A DNA stretch of 64,000 bases from Sialis fuliginosa. Lineage: Eukaryota > Arthropoda > Insecta > Megaloptera > Sialidae. Where the stretch lies: NCBI GenBank assembly GCA_961205875.1, contig OY540819.1, forward strand, positions 6,326,501 to 6,390,500, read 5' to 3'. Shown piece after piece: positions 12,100 to 23,940 of the stretch. Position 1 is the stretch's first letter. The number at the start of each line of letters is the position of its first letter. Under the pieces are notes generated by a model. The model saw only the letters and a program-made list of their open reading frames with translations. It did no database searches and had not been told where the DNA came from. The position numbers and the translations under genes are program-made.

Positions 12100-13885
12100 T
12101 CTTCTGCGCGTTTATTTTACTTACTTTTGTCATTATCTGAAAAAAAATAATTTTCATTTACAGAAATGGTTTTAGTACTTGAATGTTTCATTTATTAAAA
12201 TTATTATTATAATCCAAAGTCAAAATTTTCGAAGTAAAGTTAATCGAACTGCTCCCAAACAAAATCTCTTTGTGGTATGTTCTCTATGGACTACACGCTG
12301 ATAAGAAAAGCCAGTAAGTAAATATAGAGTAAAATTATGCTTTTTCTTCTTTGAATAGCAGTACTTCGTTTGAATACTAGGTTCATTTTCTCTAAAAAAA
12401 AAGTAGGCAAAAGTCAGTTGATCGCACCGTTAAAAATAGTCACAGAACGATTATTTTAAATGAATTTTGAAGCTTGTATACAATCTCTACGTTTTAATTT
12501 TAATGTTTTATACTTAATTTAAATTCAATCGATTTTTCGACAATAATAAATTTACGAAAAAAATCTTCAAAAGCATTTTCAAACTTTAAAATACAACTAA
12601 AAAGACCTTCTATCTAGTCTAGTGCTAGTTTTAAAAATCTAGCTTTTCGAAAAATCAAATAAAAATATTAAAAAGTAGATTTAAACTTAAAAGTCTTACT
12701 AGAAGCAAGTTAATTTTGATATTACATGCATTTTTTAGTAATAAATGAATAAAAATATGTTTAATACGCCACTGTAGCATAGAAAGTGTTGTATCTTTCT
12801 AATGGGTTTACTTTTCCTAGCGTCGTGTCTTCTCTCTTATCCTTAAAGGTGATATTTTCTACATAAGATTGTTGTTAATCATATTTATTTTTATCTCATT
12901 TAAAAAGAATCCTTGAATAAATCTTCTTCAATGTAATTTAAATTTGTAAAAGATTTTGCTGGTGTAAGATTTAACATAAAAATGAAGTTTGAATTTTTTA
13001 AACGTCAACTATACATTTATTGTATTAAATAAGAATTGTATTATAATTATTTTATTGGTATATAAAAATTAATTATATTCCACTGTAAATATTTTCATTT
13101 TTTATCAGTTTGATAATGTTATCTAAACATAATATGTAGGTACAAAGTTGTATTGAAATACACCTACTTGATTTGGATATTATTTTATCATTGTCATATT
13201 ATATTTTCAATTACGACAAAATTATAATTTATTTCCCAAAATTTTATAAAACCAAATGAAATTATTTTAAGGTCAAATAATCGATATTACAATTATTGTA
13301 TACACAAACATATTTAACTAAAACGCCGGAAACAAATGTCTCATTCATAATACTTCCTGTTTCCTTGTTTCAGTTATTTCTGAATAAATAAAAAAATGTG
13401 TTGTGGTAAATTCATTTATTAATGACATCCATTGTATCGTGATCTGAATGAAATGATATATCATGCAATTAAATAAAACGATTGAATTTATTAAGTTAAA
13501 TATAAACTCTAATCAAACTTACTTACATCACCATTGGCGGGACTTTAATAATCTTTCTGTTATGTCTCTAAATTAATCGATAATAAATTAAATATCAATT
13601 CGACATGATATACTCGTGAACGTTTATATTAAGGAAGATTCCTTACTGTAGCGTTTTTGTACTTGAAATTTTAATTAAATTTTCTTCAGATATAATTTCT
13701 AATTTTTTTATTTTTACCTTTAACAACATGAGATCCTCATATTTAAAATTAGCTGTTTTAGCATTGCTTGACCTACGCTAAATTGAAATCTAATCAAAAC
13801 GTATATAAACCTATTAGTTTTAAAGCAAATTGAGATACATTTTTGTAATGAAATATTTTACAACAAACGTGACCAATATAGAAAA
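12100..13885. other. AT-rich spacer
   Basis: The stretch is long and AT-rich, with no recognised gene, repeat pair or RNA. Confidence 0.5.
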
Positions 13886-13888
13886 TTT

Positions 13889-14268
13889 AATGCTCTACAA
13901 AAAAGATTCTATAAAATTTTCACGTAACATGTGTCGTTCTTGAGATATCTTGAAAAAATAAATAGTTTAGGGTGTCACTCGTCCCCCTTACACACGATTT
14001 TGATGATTTTTAAATTAAACTGTCCTAAAGCTAGACTCAACAATCCAACCAAGTTTTATTAATATCGGGTCAATGGTTCATGAGTTATGCGTGTAACAAG
14101 GATTCAGGGGATACACACACACAGACAGACATGGAACGAAAAGTGTTTGAAGGGTTCGTCTTGACCTGAAACTGAAAGATCAATTCAAAATTTTGAAATC
14201 GGAGAAATTTTTTTCTGTCTCATTTACGATCACAAAGCTTCTCGTATCTTCAATATTGCGAGGAAGCA
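13889..14268 (-). repeat. Dispersed repeat, family B
   Basis: This copy reads in reverse relative to 26812-27165 and 41342-41948. Shared landmarks are 'acgtaacatgtgtcgttctt', 'catgagttatgcgtgtaac', a CAGACAGAC run, 'tggaacgaaaag' and a terminal 'attgcgaggaagca'. It is non-coding and probably a non-autonomous transposon widespread in this genome. The superfamily is undetermined. Confidence 0.65.
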
Positions 14269-14299
14269 AAATATCCTCTAATTATTTGATAATTTATAT

Positions 14300-15093
14300 A
14301 CATATAATAACATGTCCTGACTGATTCATCATCGCCCAGCCGAAACCCCTGGATCTAGAAACGTGAAATTTCAGGGGTGTCTTCCTTTTATGACGTAACC
14401 ACCCACTAAGAAAGGATTTTTCGATAATCAACCCCTAAGGGGGTAAAGAGGGTGTAAAAGTTTGTATGGGAAAAATATTTTTTGGTCGGATTTACTTGAA
14501 ACTTAAAATAAATACTCTTCAATACAAACAATGAAACACGTATTTCAAGCTTTTCCAAAATTAACTCCTTAAGGGGGTGCAAGGGGGTGGATAAGTTTAT
14601 ATAGGAAAAATATTTTTTGGTCAGTTTTACTTGAAACTTAAAATATATACTCTTCAATACAAACAATGAAACACATGTTTCAGCTTTTTCCAAAATTAAA
14701 CCCTTAAATGGGGTAAGAGGGTGTAAAAGTTTGTATGGAAAAAATATTTTTTGGTCAAATTTACTTGAAACATAAAATAAATACTCTTCAATACAAACAA
14801 TGAAACACGTATTTTAACATTTTCCAAAATTAAACACTTAAAGGGGGTGAAAAATTTTGTATGAGAAAAAGATTTTTTTTGTATTCACTCGAATGAAACT
14901 AGGCACAGATACTTTTTTCGATGTTTTTATACTGTAGGTTATAACTATCTTGCATAGGAGCCGATATATTTACGATTTTGTATAATCAATAAAAAACAAA
15001 TAAAGGAAAAATTAAATATTTCAGCCCATGTCACGTATGTGGTTGTAATTAGTTTCGAAATCCACGCGAGCGAAGCCGCGGGTAGCAGCTAGT
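14300..15093 (+). mobile_element. Helitron-like element with tandem-repeat body
   Basis: The 3' end reads 'ccacgcgagcgaagccgcgg' then 'gtagcagCTAG' followed by T. The GC stretch can fold into a short hairpin just before CTAG, as expected of a Helitron 3' terminus inserted before a T. The 5' part ('ggatctagaaacgtgaaatt') recurs at 45201-45330. The body contains about 3.3 copies of a 132-137-bp tandem repeat. No helicase or Rep is encoded, so it would be non-autonomous. The 5' boundary is uncertain. Confidence 0.55.
14430..14877 (+). repeat. Tandem repeat, about 3.3 units of 132-137 bp
   Basis: Units begin near 14430, 14562, 14698 and 14833, the last truncated. Each contains a 'cccttaagggggt'-type start, 'gtttgtatgg', 'aatattttttggtc', 'tttacttgaaac' and 'acaaacaatgaaacac'. 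Unit-to-unit differences are modest. It is internal to the Helitron-like element. The open frame across it on the minus strand simply reads the repeat twice and is not a gene. Confidence 0.85.
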
Positions 15094-15269
15094 ATTAAAT
15101 ATTTCACGTATCAAATGTTCAACAAAAACATCTGAATTGCTTTAACTTCTAACGGCAAATTCAATTTCAATATCCGTTTGTCATGTTATATTAATTCCAT
15201 TCCCATCCCGTTCTAAATTAAATCAATTGCGCAAACTAAATAATAATCATCATCCATTCCGACCAATTG

Positions 15270-15600
15270 ATCAGTTAATTAAACAAAAAGCGCATCTTTT
15301 GAATTCTCTGCATACACAACAATCAAATAGGTGTTTAAATATTGATAAATAATCAATTCGTTAAAATTAAAAGCTGTGCTAATGAACCGGTAATCCGTTA
15401 CGCACGTACCCTTCACTTTGCGCTTGCGTCGCTCTAACTCAGAGCTGTCGACGGCGACAAAACCATTCATCCGAACACTGTAACGATATGCCGTCCTTAT
15501 CCGACACGCGGTTAGTGCTGTTGGACCATCCGCTTTACTATAACTGAGATGTAAATGTAAAAGCCTTGTGCACACCGGGATATTACATGTTCATCGATCA
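15270..15600. other. Unique GC-richer block, possible regulatory sequence
   Basis: The block lies between the Helitron-like element and the inverted repeat at 15760. It has more CpG than its flanks (15400-15530) and no repeat ends. The minus-strand frame of about 98 codons has no recognisable motif. It could be a conserved non-coding element or a small exon; nothing decides between them. Confidence 0.25.
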
Positions 15601-15809
15601 GTTGAAAATTTAACTAGGGTTTGATCGTGGGTAGTTTTTTTATATTGCCAATGTACTCGTTTGAGTTACTATATTCTCTAGTTATACTAGCAACATACGC
15701 TCTTTCCAGTACTTTGTTTGCTGTTTTTTTACGATAACAAAAAGGATCATATAAAAAATATTGTATAAACATTTGATTGTTGTGTTGTATACCGCGTTGC
15801 ACTATATTG

Positions 15810-15855
15810 TCACTTGACGTTTCGACCAACATCTCGTGGTCTTCTTCAGAAGTGA
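15810..15855 (-). ncRNA. Hammerhead-like ribozyme motif (left arm)
   Basis: Read on the minus strand: helix I strand TCACTT, core CTGAAGA, one extra A, helix II GACC/GGTC, then GAAACGTC and the pairing strand AAGTGA. It mirrors the right-arm copy with one core difference at the variable N7 position (CTGAAGA versus CTGAGGA). Stem III would be only two base pairs with no loop, as in dimer-active minimal hammerheads. The extra base before helix II departs from the canonical core. Activity is untested. Confidence 0.4.
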
Positions 15856-15956
15856 AGTGTTGAGTACAGAAGGTGTAGCTGCTTAATTAAATAAATAATT
15901 CTAGCAAACGTCAACGCTTATTTAATTAAGCAGCTACACCTTCTGTACTCAACACT

Positions 15957-16002
15957 TCACTTCTGAGGAAGACCACGAGATGTTGGTCGAAACGTCAAGT
16001 GA
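15957..16002 (+). ncRNA. Hammerhead-like ribozyme motif (right arm)
   Basis: Helix I is TCACTT (15957-15962) with AAGTGA (15997-16002). The core CTGAGGA is at 15963-15969, followed by an extra A at 15970. Helix II is GACC (15971-15974) with GGTC (15985-15988). GAAA is at 15989-15992, followed by CGTC; predicted cleavage is after C15996. Stem III has two pairs and contains the self-complementary ACGT, which would favour paired (dimeric) ribozymes. Hammerheads of this minimal type are established in Penelope-like elements. The inserted A may weaken it. Confidence 0.45.
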
Positions 16003-16499
16003 CAATATAGTGCAACGCGGTATACAATCCAACAATCAAATGTTTATACAATTGAATAACCGCGAAAGTCTACGTTCAAAAATAAAAAATATTATCCACT
16101 TATAGAATCCCATAATAAATTATTCAATAAATGACATTTCATGCCAAATCGGATTTTATTTAATTACTGAACTGTCATGATAGTAATGTACCAGGTCAAT
16201 TTACAAACAGAATTACATAGATAGGAGAACTAGTAATGGAGACGTAGTGCTGGAAATAAAAATATCATTTTTCACCTATAGAAATCATCCCAACTATTTT
16301 TATTTTTATCTCAGCTAATAGTTTTTGAATGCAACTTTAATGTCTAACTAGAAACCACATTTTGCATATTACAGGAGACACAATCAAGAAATCTATTCAA
16401 AAATATCCATATCTATCAGATATAGATATTTATAGTTAGATAGGTCGTTTTAGGGTTTCAGTAAACAGCATTTAAATATAGCGATTCAATAAACTCTTA

Positions 16500-16920
16500 T
16501 TCCAAACAGAAAACTTTCATTCCATTGCTTCAGTGTGAAGTGAACTCAAAAGAGAAACACCAAACGGTTGTAAGTATCTTTATCTCAGTTAGTAACTACT
16601 ACTGTAACATGCGTGAAACAGGTATATCGTTGAACACGATCATATCATAGCCCCATCTCGTTCTGGTAACGCGATACGACAATTTGAGCGACACAAAACA
16701 ACTAGCATTCGAACCAAGAGATGGAGACAGTCATTAAGCACACGTCGGGCATTCTCCGTCCTCTTCTCGCACTCAGTGTTTACAGTTCGGTCGAGCGTGA
16801 ACGCATGTTGTACAATCGTTTGCCCCACTCATTTACCACGTTTACCACCGCATTGTTAAGTAGACAGATGGCGCAAACATGTTTTGTCAACGCGCAAAAT
16901 GCACCCGATGCATAGGTGAA
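16500..16920 (+). promoter_or_regulatory. Unique GC-richer block, possible first exon/promoter
   Basis: The block is non-repetitive with more CpG than its flanks. A 'cttCAGTGTGAAGTG' segment near 16528-16542 resembles an insect initiator and leader, and 'ggttGTAAGTATC' (16566-16578) is a strong splice-donor match. This would give a short non-coding first exon of about 40 bases ending near 16569. No TATA box precedes it and no acceptor exon was found. Downstream frames on both strands (about 62-64 codons) show no domain. Entirely inferential. Confidence 0.25.
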
Positions 16921-17221
16921 AAGCGGTTACGTGCCGAAAACATTTTTTTTCTTCAAACATCTTACTTCCTGGAAGGGTTAGATTGGTATCAATGTTTTTA
17001 GCAAAACAATATCACTTCCAGATTATTTAACAGCTGTTATGATTATGTTCGGAATTGTGTATTTATGAAAATTAATTCTATTTAACAAAACCGTTGATTT
17101 AGTTCTATCAATTGCACATTTCATTAACAGTCATCGTAACAATATGATGTTTTGATTTTATATTACTATAAAGTATCCCAGAAAATAATACATCATGACA
17201 TACTGCAGTGGAAATTTTCTG

Positions 17222-17687
17222 TTTTAAAAAAACATCTGCCAAGTAAATGCACAGTGCTTCCTCGTGCTAAACTCACCAAAGGTAGTTATTAATTATTATT
17301 GAACAATTTAAAGAAAAGCCGAAAAAAATTTCAGATAAATTACCTGGAATTGGTTAACCATTTAATTTTTATACAATTTTGCTAAAAAATATAAGTTCGA
17401 TTTTTTTTTAAGACGCACCTGATTATTTTTCGTATATTTTTAATTTTTTGACAGTTTCAATCCAAATCTAAATTTATGCAAACATCAAAATGATGTCAAG
17501 TAAATATCATGTGACAAAGATTCACTCGACAAACACACAGACAGACAAACAGACACGGAACGAAAAGTTTTTTTCTTAACCTGAAACGGAAAGATCAATT
17601 TAAAATTTTGAAATTAGAGAACAATTTTTTTGTCTCATTCTAAAACGATCACAAAGCATCTCGTATCTTCGATATTGCGAGGAAGCA
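17222..17687 (-). repeat. Dispersed repeat, family B
   Basis: The right part (17520-17687) matches 14101-14268 with 'cacacagacagac', 'acggaacgaaaag', 'ctcgtatcttcgatattgcg' and 'aggaagca'. The left part ('ctgccaagtaaatgcacag', 'gcttcctcgtgctaaactca') matches the far end of 41342-41948 in reverse, so this copy preserves both ends with internal loss. It is non-coding. Confidence 0.65.
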
Positions 17688-18289
17688 ATATTTTCATCTT
17701 TTTTGTACTTGAGCATACAAAAAATATTGTATGACAAAGTATCAAGATTATGTTTTAAAAAATGGCACTTATGTATCGCAAAAACTACTAATTTAGGATA
17801 TAATTCAAAATTCCGTTACAACTATTCCTACAAGCCATTTATGTAATACATAAATAAAAAATCACACTCGATTTTATTTATCCCAAATTAACCACACAAT
17901 TTGCGGATCGATTTACAGTGGAAATATTTTATTACTTATATATAGGAACAAACAATTGATAATCCATGAGACACAAATAAAATACGAACGACGACATTTC
18001 CCCTATGCCCTTACACACCACAGGCTAGACATAACTCAGAAATAAAATTTGGCATCAAAGTGATCATATTTTGGGGTGCTGAGAATTGATATTTATCCTT
18101 CCTCTGGGATGGCTGAATGTGTCAAACAATCCCTCAGAAATTGCTACGAGATGACAAATGACGAAGTCCATAATTCGCTTACAGAATTATTGATGTGAGG
18201 TACATTATTGTAAAACGTCATATTTCACTTTTGCAATTGTATCTATCAAAAGCATTGCGATATATATTTCTATGATACTTATTTTTCAG

Positions 18290-18564
18290 TTTGATGCGAT
18301 TTTCTTATTGTATTATGTTAACTGATAAAGGAAAATATAACAGTTTTGTGAGTTTGTTTGTTATCTCAAAAAGTACAAAACCGATTTGCATGAAACATTC
18401 GACGTATTCCATAAAATTTTTCAAGTGTGTCAGAGTATGTATAAAACAATTGACAAAACATGAACTTATTTGGTAACCTTCTTTCACACAATCTTAATAG
18501 TATGTACTTAAATCAATTTGGTAACTTTCCGACATCTACTCGGACAATGTGGTACAACAGCTAG
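18290..18564 (+). mobile_element. Decayed Helitron-like element
   Basis: The 3' end reads 'ggtacaacagCTAG' followed by T, as in the other Helitron-like copies, though the GC hairpin is degraded. The body includes 'aaaaccgatttgcatgaaac', the type of sequence common in these repeats. No coding capacity is present. The 5' boundary is a guess. Confidence 0.35.
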
Positions 18565-19249
18565 TTATTGCACACTTAGAATACATTAGAAATATTTCTG
18601 GCTATATGTATATGTTTTTGTAAATAAAATATATATACTTTTAAATTTTATTTAAAATCAGTAATTCGATTAAGAAATTATACTATACTGTTTATTTATA
18701 TAATAATGTTTGGAAACTTCTATATCTATTTAATTAATGTATTAATAATAATAAGGTAAAAGTATGTACATGTTTGTAACTTTTTGAACATACTTCTTGT
18801 TTTACCATTAGAAAACTTCTCACAAGGTGAAAGCTTAAATAATATATATTTTGCTGTGCATCTTTTCCATTATTTTAAAATATGTAATTCAATATCTTTG
18901 TTAGTTTATCTAACACGATACTTTCACTATATTGACACATATTAATTAATCCAAAAAATAATAATCAATATCATTAAAAAATGGCATTAATCTTATTATG
19001 AAACAACTAAATCTAATTAGAACTTAGCTAACATTTCAAAAATCTGAGGTTCAATATGTTATGGCTAAAATAAATTAAATCATTTATTAAATTTAAAAGA
19101 AATCTTTCAAGATGGTATTAATAGATTACTAAATAAAACAACAATATTTAAATACATCAATCATTCGCTGTAAAACAAAAACACCAAAATCTAATCCAGT
19201 CTCATATCGGTAAATATTAGTTGAAGAACGTTCTCCACAAAGAAAATAA

Positions 19250-19500
19250 ATCCACCCCCGACACAGCCCCTAGTTACAACAGCAGCGTTTGTTCACCCCC
19301 CAGACAACACCACCACAGATGGATATGGAAGGCCATTTGTCACCCCGCCGCTACTTCGCGTCACCCTATCGACTGACGTCCCTTACAGTGGCGTCTCTGA
19401 AATGGGAGTACGAAGGGGGTGGATTTCACAAGGGTGTAAGATTAAAAGAGGTAAAAGGGAATGTTGGATCTTTTTTGGATCCCTCGCAGTAGCGTCACTA
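19250..19500. other. GC-richer unique block
   Basis: A cluster of C-rich and CpG-containing sequence includes a TGACGTCC CRE-like site near 19374. 'cagtggcgtctct' near 19387 resembles a hAT end, but no partner with a target duplication was found. Short frames on both strands have no recognisable domain. Confidence 0.25.
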
Positions 19501-19643
19501 TAATCATGTGTAAGCTCTATATGGATAAACGAGAAAAAAATAGATTCAAGAAATTTTAAGTTCTCCAGTGGTGTCACAGTAATCGTGCAAATGTGTTGCA
19601 ATCACAAAAGACGTAGAGAAAAGATGAAAAAAATTCCAGAAAT

Positions 19644-19922
19644 ATGTCTGGTATTATAAAGAACCTATCAAGCACTTTCAAATGGGGTATTAATTCTGTG
19701 ATATATAGTATCTATGAATTAGTTAATTCAGAGCAGTAATACTTCAACTTATTGTAACACAATTTTCATAATATCGCCACTGTTTTAATACCATTAGTGT
19801 TTACATACCACGCGTGCGCGAAAATTGTCAAACACTTCATGAAACTTCAAGAGAACTGTTAGATTGAAACCTCATTTGAAAGTGCTTGCAAATTTTGTTA
19901 GTATGTTTATAATACCGGACAT
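19644..19922. mobile_element. TIR MITE, family A
   Basis: The element begins ATGTCTGGTATTATAAAG and ends ATAATACCGGACAT, so both terminal inverted repeats are present (about 279 bp). The interior shares 'ggggtattaattctgt', 'agtatctatg' and 'cagtaatacttcaac' with 1186-1499 in the opposite orientation, with many differences. It is an older or distinct subfamily. No transposase. Confidence 0.7.
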
Positions 19923-20460
19923 TAGTCAATGATTTAAAATATATATATTTAGCTACGACAGGCATTAGTTAATTAGTGAAATAATATAAAATTATGTATA
20001 CTTTACCTGTCATGCAGTGGCATGTGTAGAAAAGGAAAAATGATTTTGAGTTTGATTTCTGTTTAGTTTATTTAAAAGGGGTCATATCTAAATCACAGTT
20101 TAAAATTTTTTCATTAGTTAAATGATTAAAATTATTTTTTTCTTAGGTGCTTCTTTTAATCTAAATAATTGTAAGAAGCATTGATTTATCAATAAGCAGT
20201 TAAATCACATAGAATTCAATGATTTTAGGTTTATACATAAACTGATGAATCAAGAACAGCCATTTTAAATTAAGGCACTGACAATATGAGTTAAAATATA
20301 AAAGAAAATATTTTTTGTATAGTTATCAAAATAATCAGTAACAATTTACTGATCCATAATTATATTTTGTTTAATTTTTTACTTATTCATATTAGGAGAG
20401 TATAACAAAAGCTCATACTCTTCCATTTTCCGCAAAATGAAGTAAATTTTTATATTTTTA

Positions 20461-21219
20461 GGGTTCCGAAGAAACCCTATTAATATCGCTTTGTCGTCCG
20501 TCCGTCCGTCCTTTTCACTCAAAGCTAAATAGCTCGTAAACTAATAAGCTAGAAACTTGAAATTTTTACTGAACATGTAAAATGACATCCTCTAGTAAAA
20601 TATGTACAAATTTATTGAATAAATAATTTTTCAGGAGGGGCAATAAGGAGCTAAAGCTAGGTAAAAAAATATTTTTTTATACCAAGGCATGTGGCTCGTT
20701 AAAATGTATAACCAAACAAGCGGAATTTGACCCTTTTTTTATTTTTTTTCTAAATCAAAAATAGTGCCTATAGGGGGCTTTAAAGCAAATCCAAAAAAAA
20801 ACAAAAAAATTGTATACCAAGACGTGTGGTACGTCAAAATGTACGTCTCAATTAGTAGAATATGCCCATATTTTTTATTTTTTTCTCAAAAATGGCGCCT
20901 GTAGGGGGCTAAAATCAGTATTTTATTCTGACCCCCCCTCCCCTCTAACTCTGTAACTACCGGCTCAAAAAATCTGAAAAAAATTTGGTAACGAGGTTTT
21001 GGTGGGACTACAAACGACAAATACTAAAGTCAACAACATAATTTTAAATTTTGGAATTATAGGGAGGGGCGTCATTTTTTTTTTTTTTATATGTAGACAT
21101 GTGGTATGTCAAAATATAGATCTCAATTAGTAGAACACTTTTTTATATTTTAACTTTAACTTAAAAATGCACCTGTAAATGGTTCCAAACATTTCACGTA
21201 GTACGTACTTCGGAACCCT
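20461..21219. repeat. Dispersed repeat with GGGTTCCGAAG ends
   Basis: It starts GGGTTCCGAAG and ends with 'cttcggaaccc', giving short inverted ends, and continues with a GTCCGTCCGTCC run near 20490. The body has internally repeated blocks ('caaggcatgtgg', 'caagacgtgtgg', 'gtagacatgtgg'; 'aaaatggcgcctgtaggggg'), suggesting degenerate tandem units. A related fragment is at 51683-51960. GGGTTCCG-type repeats are common in Lepidoptera in my recollection. It is non-coding. Confidence 0.6.
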
Positions 21220-22211
21220 TATGGCATACACTCGTGTAAGTCTTGCCCGAATTATTTCTAATGACGCGATTTTATTTGTTCTTGTGTATTCATTGTTACG
21301 CCACTGGTTGGTAGCACCCTCTAGCTCGCACAACCCTGAACCTACCCCCTAACACCCGCACGTACGATGATGGACTGTCCACGTGCATGCATCAACCAGA
21401 GGTCCCCATCCCATCGCTTGTTGGTGGAAAAATACTTACTAGAAAGAGACGGTTTGCCTGTTGTTCGATCTGTTGGCAATAACAAGATGTATCTCCATCT
21501 CCAGACGGTTCTGGAGCAAGATTATGCCAGAATGAGTAATAGCAGTCTGTGTTTTTTGATATGCTTGAATATTTTGTGATTTGAAATGATATGTACTGAA
21601 TTGTTTAAAGTTTATTAAAAATTAAAAATATCTAGTTCTAGAAATTTTATTGAAATCAAATTTATTTTTATTTAAAATTCAACAAACTTGATGTATTTTT
21701 AATTATTAATTATGGATGAAATATACTCATTTCTAATCAAATGTCATTTATTAAACTATATTTATTAACATGTTAATAAAAATATAATATCTGAAATGGG
21801 CATGTTATGTTATGTGGACTCATAATACACTGTTAGAACTATATCTATCTTCTGTAAACGTGATTTGAAGAATAGACCATCGTACCTCCACTTAAATTAG
21901 CATCAAATAAAAAGGTAGAAACCTTCGACTGTTCAGGTAATAACCAAAATCTCATTCATTCTGAGACTTTTATTCTACTTAATATCGACTGCAGGTATTC
22001 ACATCCGGTATTTCATCAAGTTTTAGTAAAAAATATATATGGAATACATCTGTTTTTATAGTTTTTGGATGTCAGCATAGTATTTTTGTAGAATACAATT
22101 TTAATCAACGTTTTAACACATACTGCATTGCAGATTTTCTTCAAGACTGTACGAATAGACTACAGCGATTAACAATAAAAAGAATGAAACGTAAAATGTT
22201 TCACAATTTAT

Positions 22212-22592
22212 CAGGGCTTCAAACCGGAACTGAACCGAAAACCGGAAAAACCGTTATTTTTTCCGGAACGAAAACCGGAACAGAACCGAAATAAAAATAT
22301 CGGTTTTTTCGGTTCAGTACATGTTAAAACACGCGCGTTAACATGATCTTATTTCCCACTATACAATTGTCTTTCGGGCTATCATACAAGTACGATAAAA
22401 TATTCTAAATTATGGTAGAAAAATGTTTTTTAATACAAATAATTTTTTTTTAATTAATCACTCGGAGCTGAACCGAAAACCGGAAAAACAGTTATTTTTG
22501 GCGGAACGAAAACCGGAACCGAACCGAAATATATTTTTTTACTCGAACCGGAACGAAAACCGAAACGAAAAAAATAACGGTTCGAAGCCCTG
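22212..22592. mobile_element. hAT-type MITE with perfect 8-bp TSD
   Basis: The element is 381 bp with ends CAGGGCTTCAAACCG and CGGTTCGAAGCCCTG (14 of 15 bases pair). The perfect 8-bp direct repeat CAATTTAT flanks it (22204-22211 and 22593-22600). The arms extend inward as repeated 'aaccggaac' and 'accgaa' motifs in both halves. This pattern is typical of hAT non-autonomous elements. The plus-strand frame inside it is an artefact of the repeated motif. Confidence 0.85.
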
Positions 22593-23689
22593 CAATTTAT
22601 TAATAAATTAATTTTTTTTAAAGACTGGTTTGTTTTTTCTTGTTAACTTCTAAAAGGCTGAATACATTTTGAGTCTTACTAGTTATTTAAATATTTTTAA
22701 TCAAGCCAAATTATACTCATATTTAAATATTTTAAATAATCGTAAAGACGTGGCTTCTATTGTGAAGCCTACTTGCAAAAACAATCTCTTTATAAAGATA
22801 TCTAAACAAATTACATAATAGATGTGTATCTTTATTTTGAAGAGTAACAGAAAACATACCAACATAATAAAAAAACAACTCCTTTTACGTCAATATGAAA
22901 AATTATCCCTCGTATGCGTTCATATTTTCTTTATTTCGAACCGCAACCCTCATTGACGTATGAGATAGCTAGATATATTATCTTATCTTACGTTAATACA
23001 ATCTACCATGTATAACGTTGTTTTTGAGAAAGGTTACGTTACGTTATGCCTTGAAAATGAAATGAAAGAATTCAAACTGTATTCATTGAAGTTTTTAAAA
23101 TTGTATTAATATTTTATATAATCTTGTCTTTCAATGAATTGAATTTATATGTTTTATAAAACATAGTTGCTTCAGGTTCTGAACGGCTCAAATATACGTT
23201 TCAGATGATAATTATTTTTAAACTCTGTAAGATTTTGTATTTTTTTTAGTTAAAAATACCTAACTTTTAAATAAAATTTCAAACAAAATATTTTTTATTT
23301 CTTCTAATTCATTTTCCAGAGATATCATATATGTCGAGGTTACATTGGGCGTCATATCAATTTTTTAAGCAGAAATGATTCATATTTTATGGTTTTAAAT
23401 AGTGTTAAATATTTTCACTGCAATGTGTGACGAAACGTTGGTTAAATTGAGACCATAACATTACAGAAACCGTCAATCAATCATCAAATGCTATTCTTAA
23501 ATAAAAAGATTGAATAACAAATAATAATAAAATAAAACTTATCTATGCATGATTTAAAAAAAGTAAAATTGATGATGAAATACTGAAACAATTCACCGGT
23601 TATAAACACACATAGACAGATAATAACACACACGTATGGATATAATAAGTACCCGGCTAAAGCCCGGCGTGTAAACACAACGGAAAAAA

Positions 23690-23940
23690 GTGTTTCCAGT
23701 GACCGGCGATAATGTTTGTGGACAGATTCACAGCGACTTCCTTCCGGTTGTCGGTCGCACTTGCGCCGGCCCTGTGAAAGGGTGGCGGCGGCGACGACAC
23801 TGCGGGGTGGTTAGTTAACGCGCAGGGTTGGCAAGTATTGCATTGAAAGTCGTTATTAACCTCTCTAAAAGTATTGGTACTAAAACTTTTGTTTAAAATT
23901 ATGACTAACTTTTCAAATAATAATATCGCATTCATAAGCA
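23690..23940. other. GC-rich island next to a foldback element
   Basis: The segment 23700-23840 is one of the most GC- and CpG-rich in the window ('ggcggcggcgacgac'). It is not obviously repetitive and has no recognised coding frame; the minus-strand frame of about 94 codons lacks motifs. It could be a promoter-proximal island or imported with the adjacent element. Confidence 0.3.

Larger units (their letters stand above)
15760..16052. mobile_element. Long inverted repeat, Penelope-like terminal sequence
   Basis: Two arms of about 135 bp (15760-15894 and 15918-16052) are nearly perfect reverse complements around a 23-bp spacer. Each arm contains the hammerhead-like core described separately (CTGARGA ... 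GAAACGTC). Penelope-like retroelements are known to carry minimal hammerhead motifs in their terminal repeats, so the likely origin is two head-to-head Penelope-type termini or a foldback derived from them. No reverse transcriptase or GIY-YIG domain is visible nearby. Confidence 0.55.

Noticed and set aside
10400..12775. Possible hAT element bounded by 'cagtggcggcgcatgg' and 'tacgccactgtagc'
   Set aside because: End similarity stops after about six bases and no 8-bp duplication is present.
14406..14693. Minus-strand frame of 95 codons with an internal repeat
   Set aside because: The peptide repeat is just the translation of the 132-137-bp DNA tandem repeat.
22423..22611. Asn/Glu/Arg/Pro-rich frame of 62 codons
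   Set aside because: It reads the repeated 'aaccgaaaccgg' arm of a hAT MITE.
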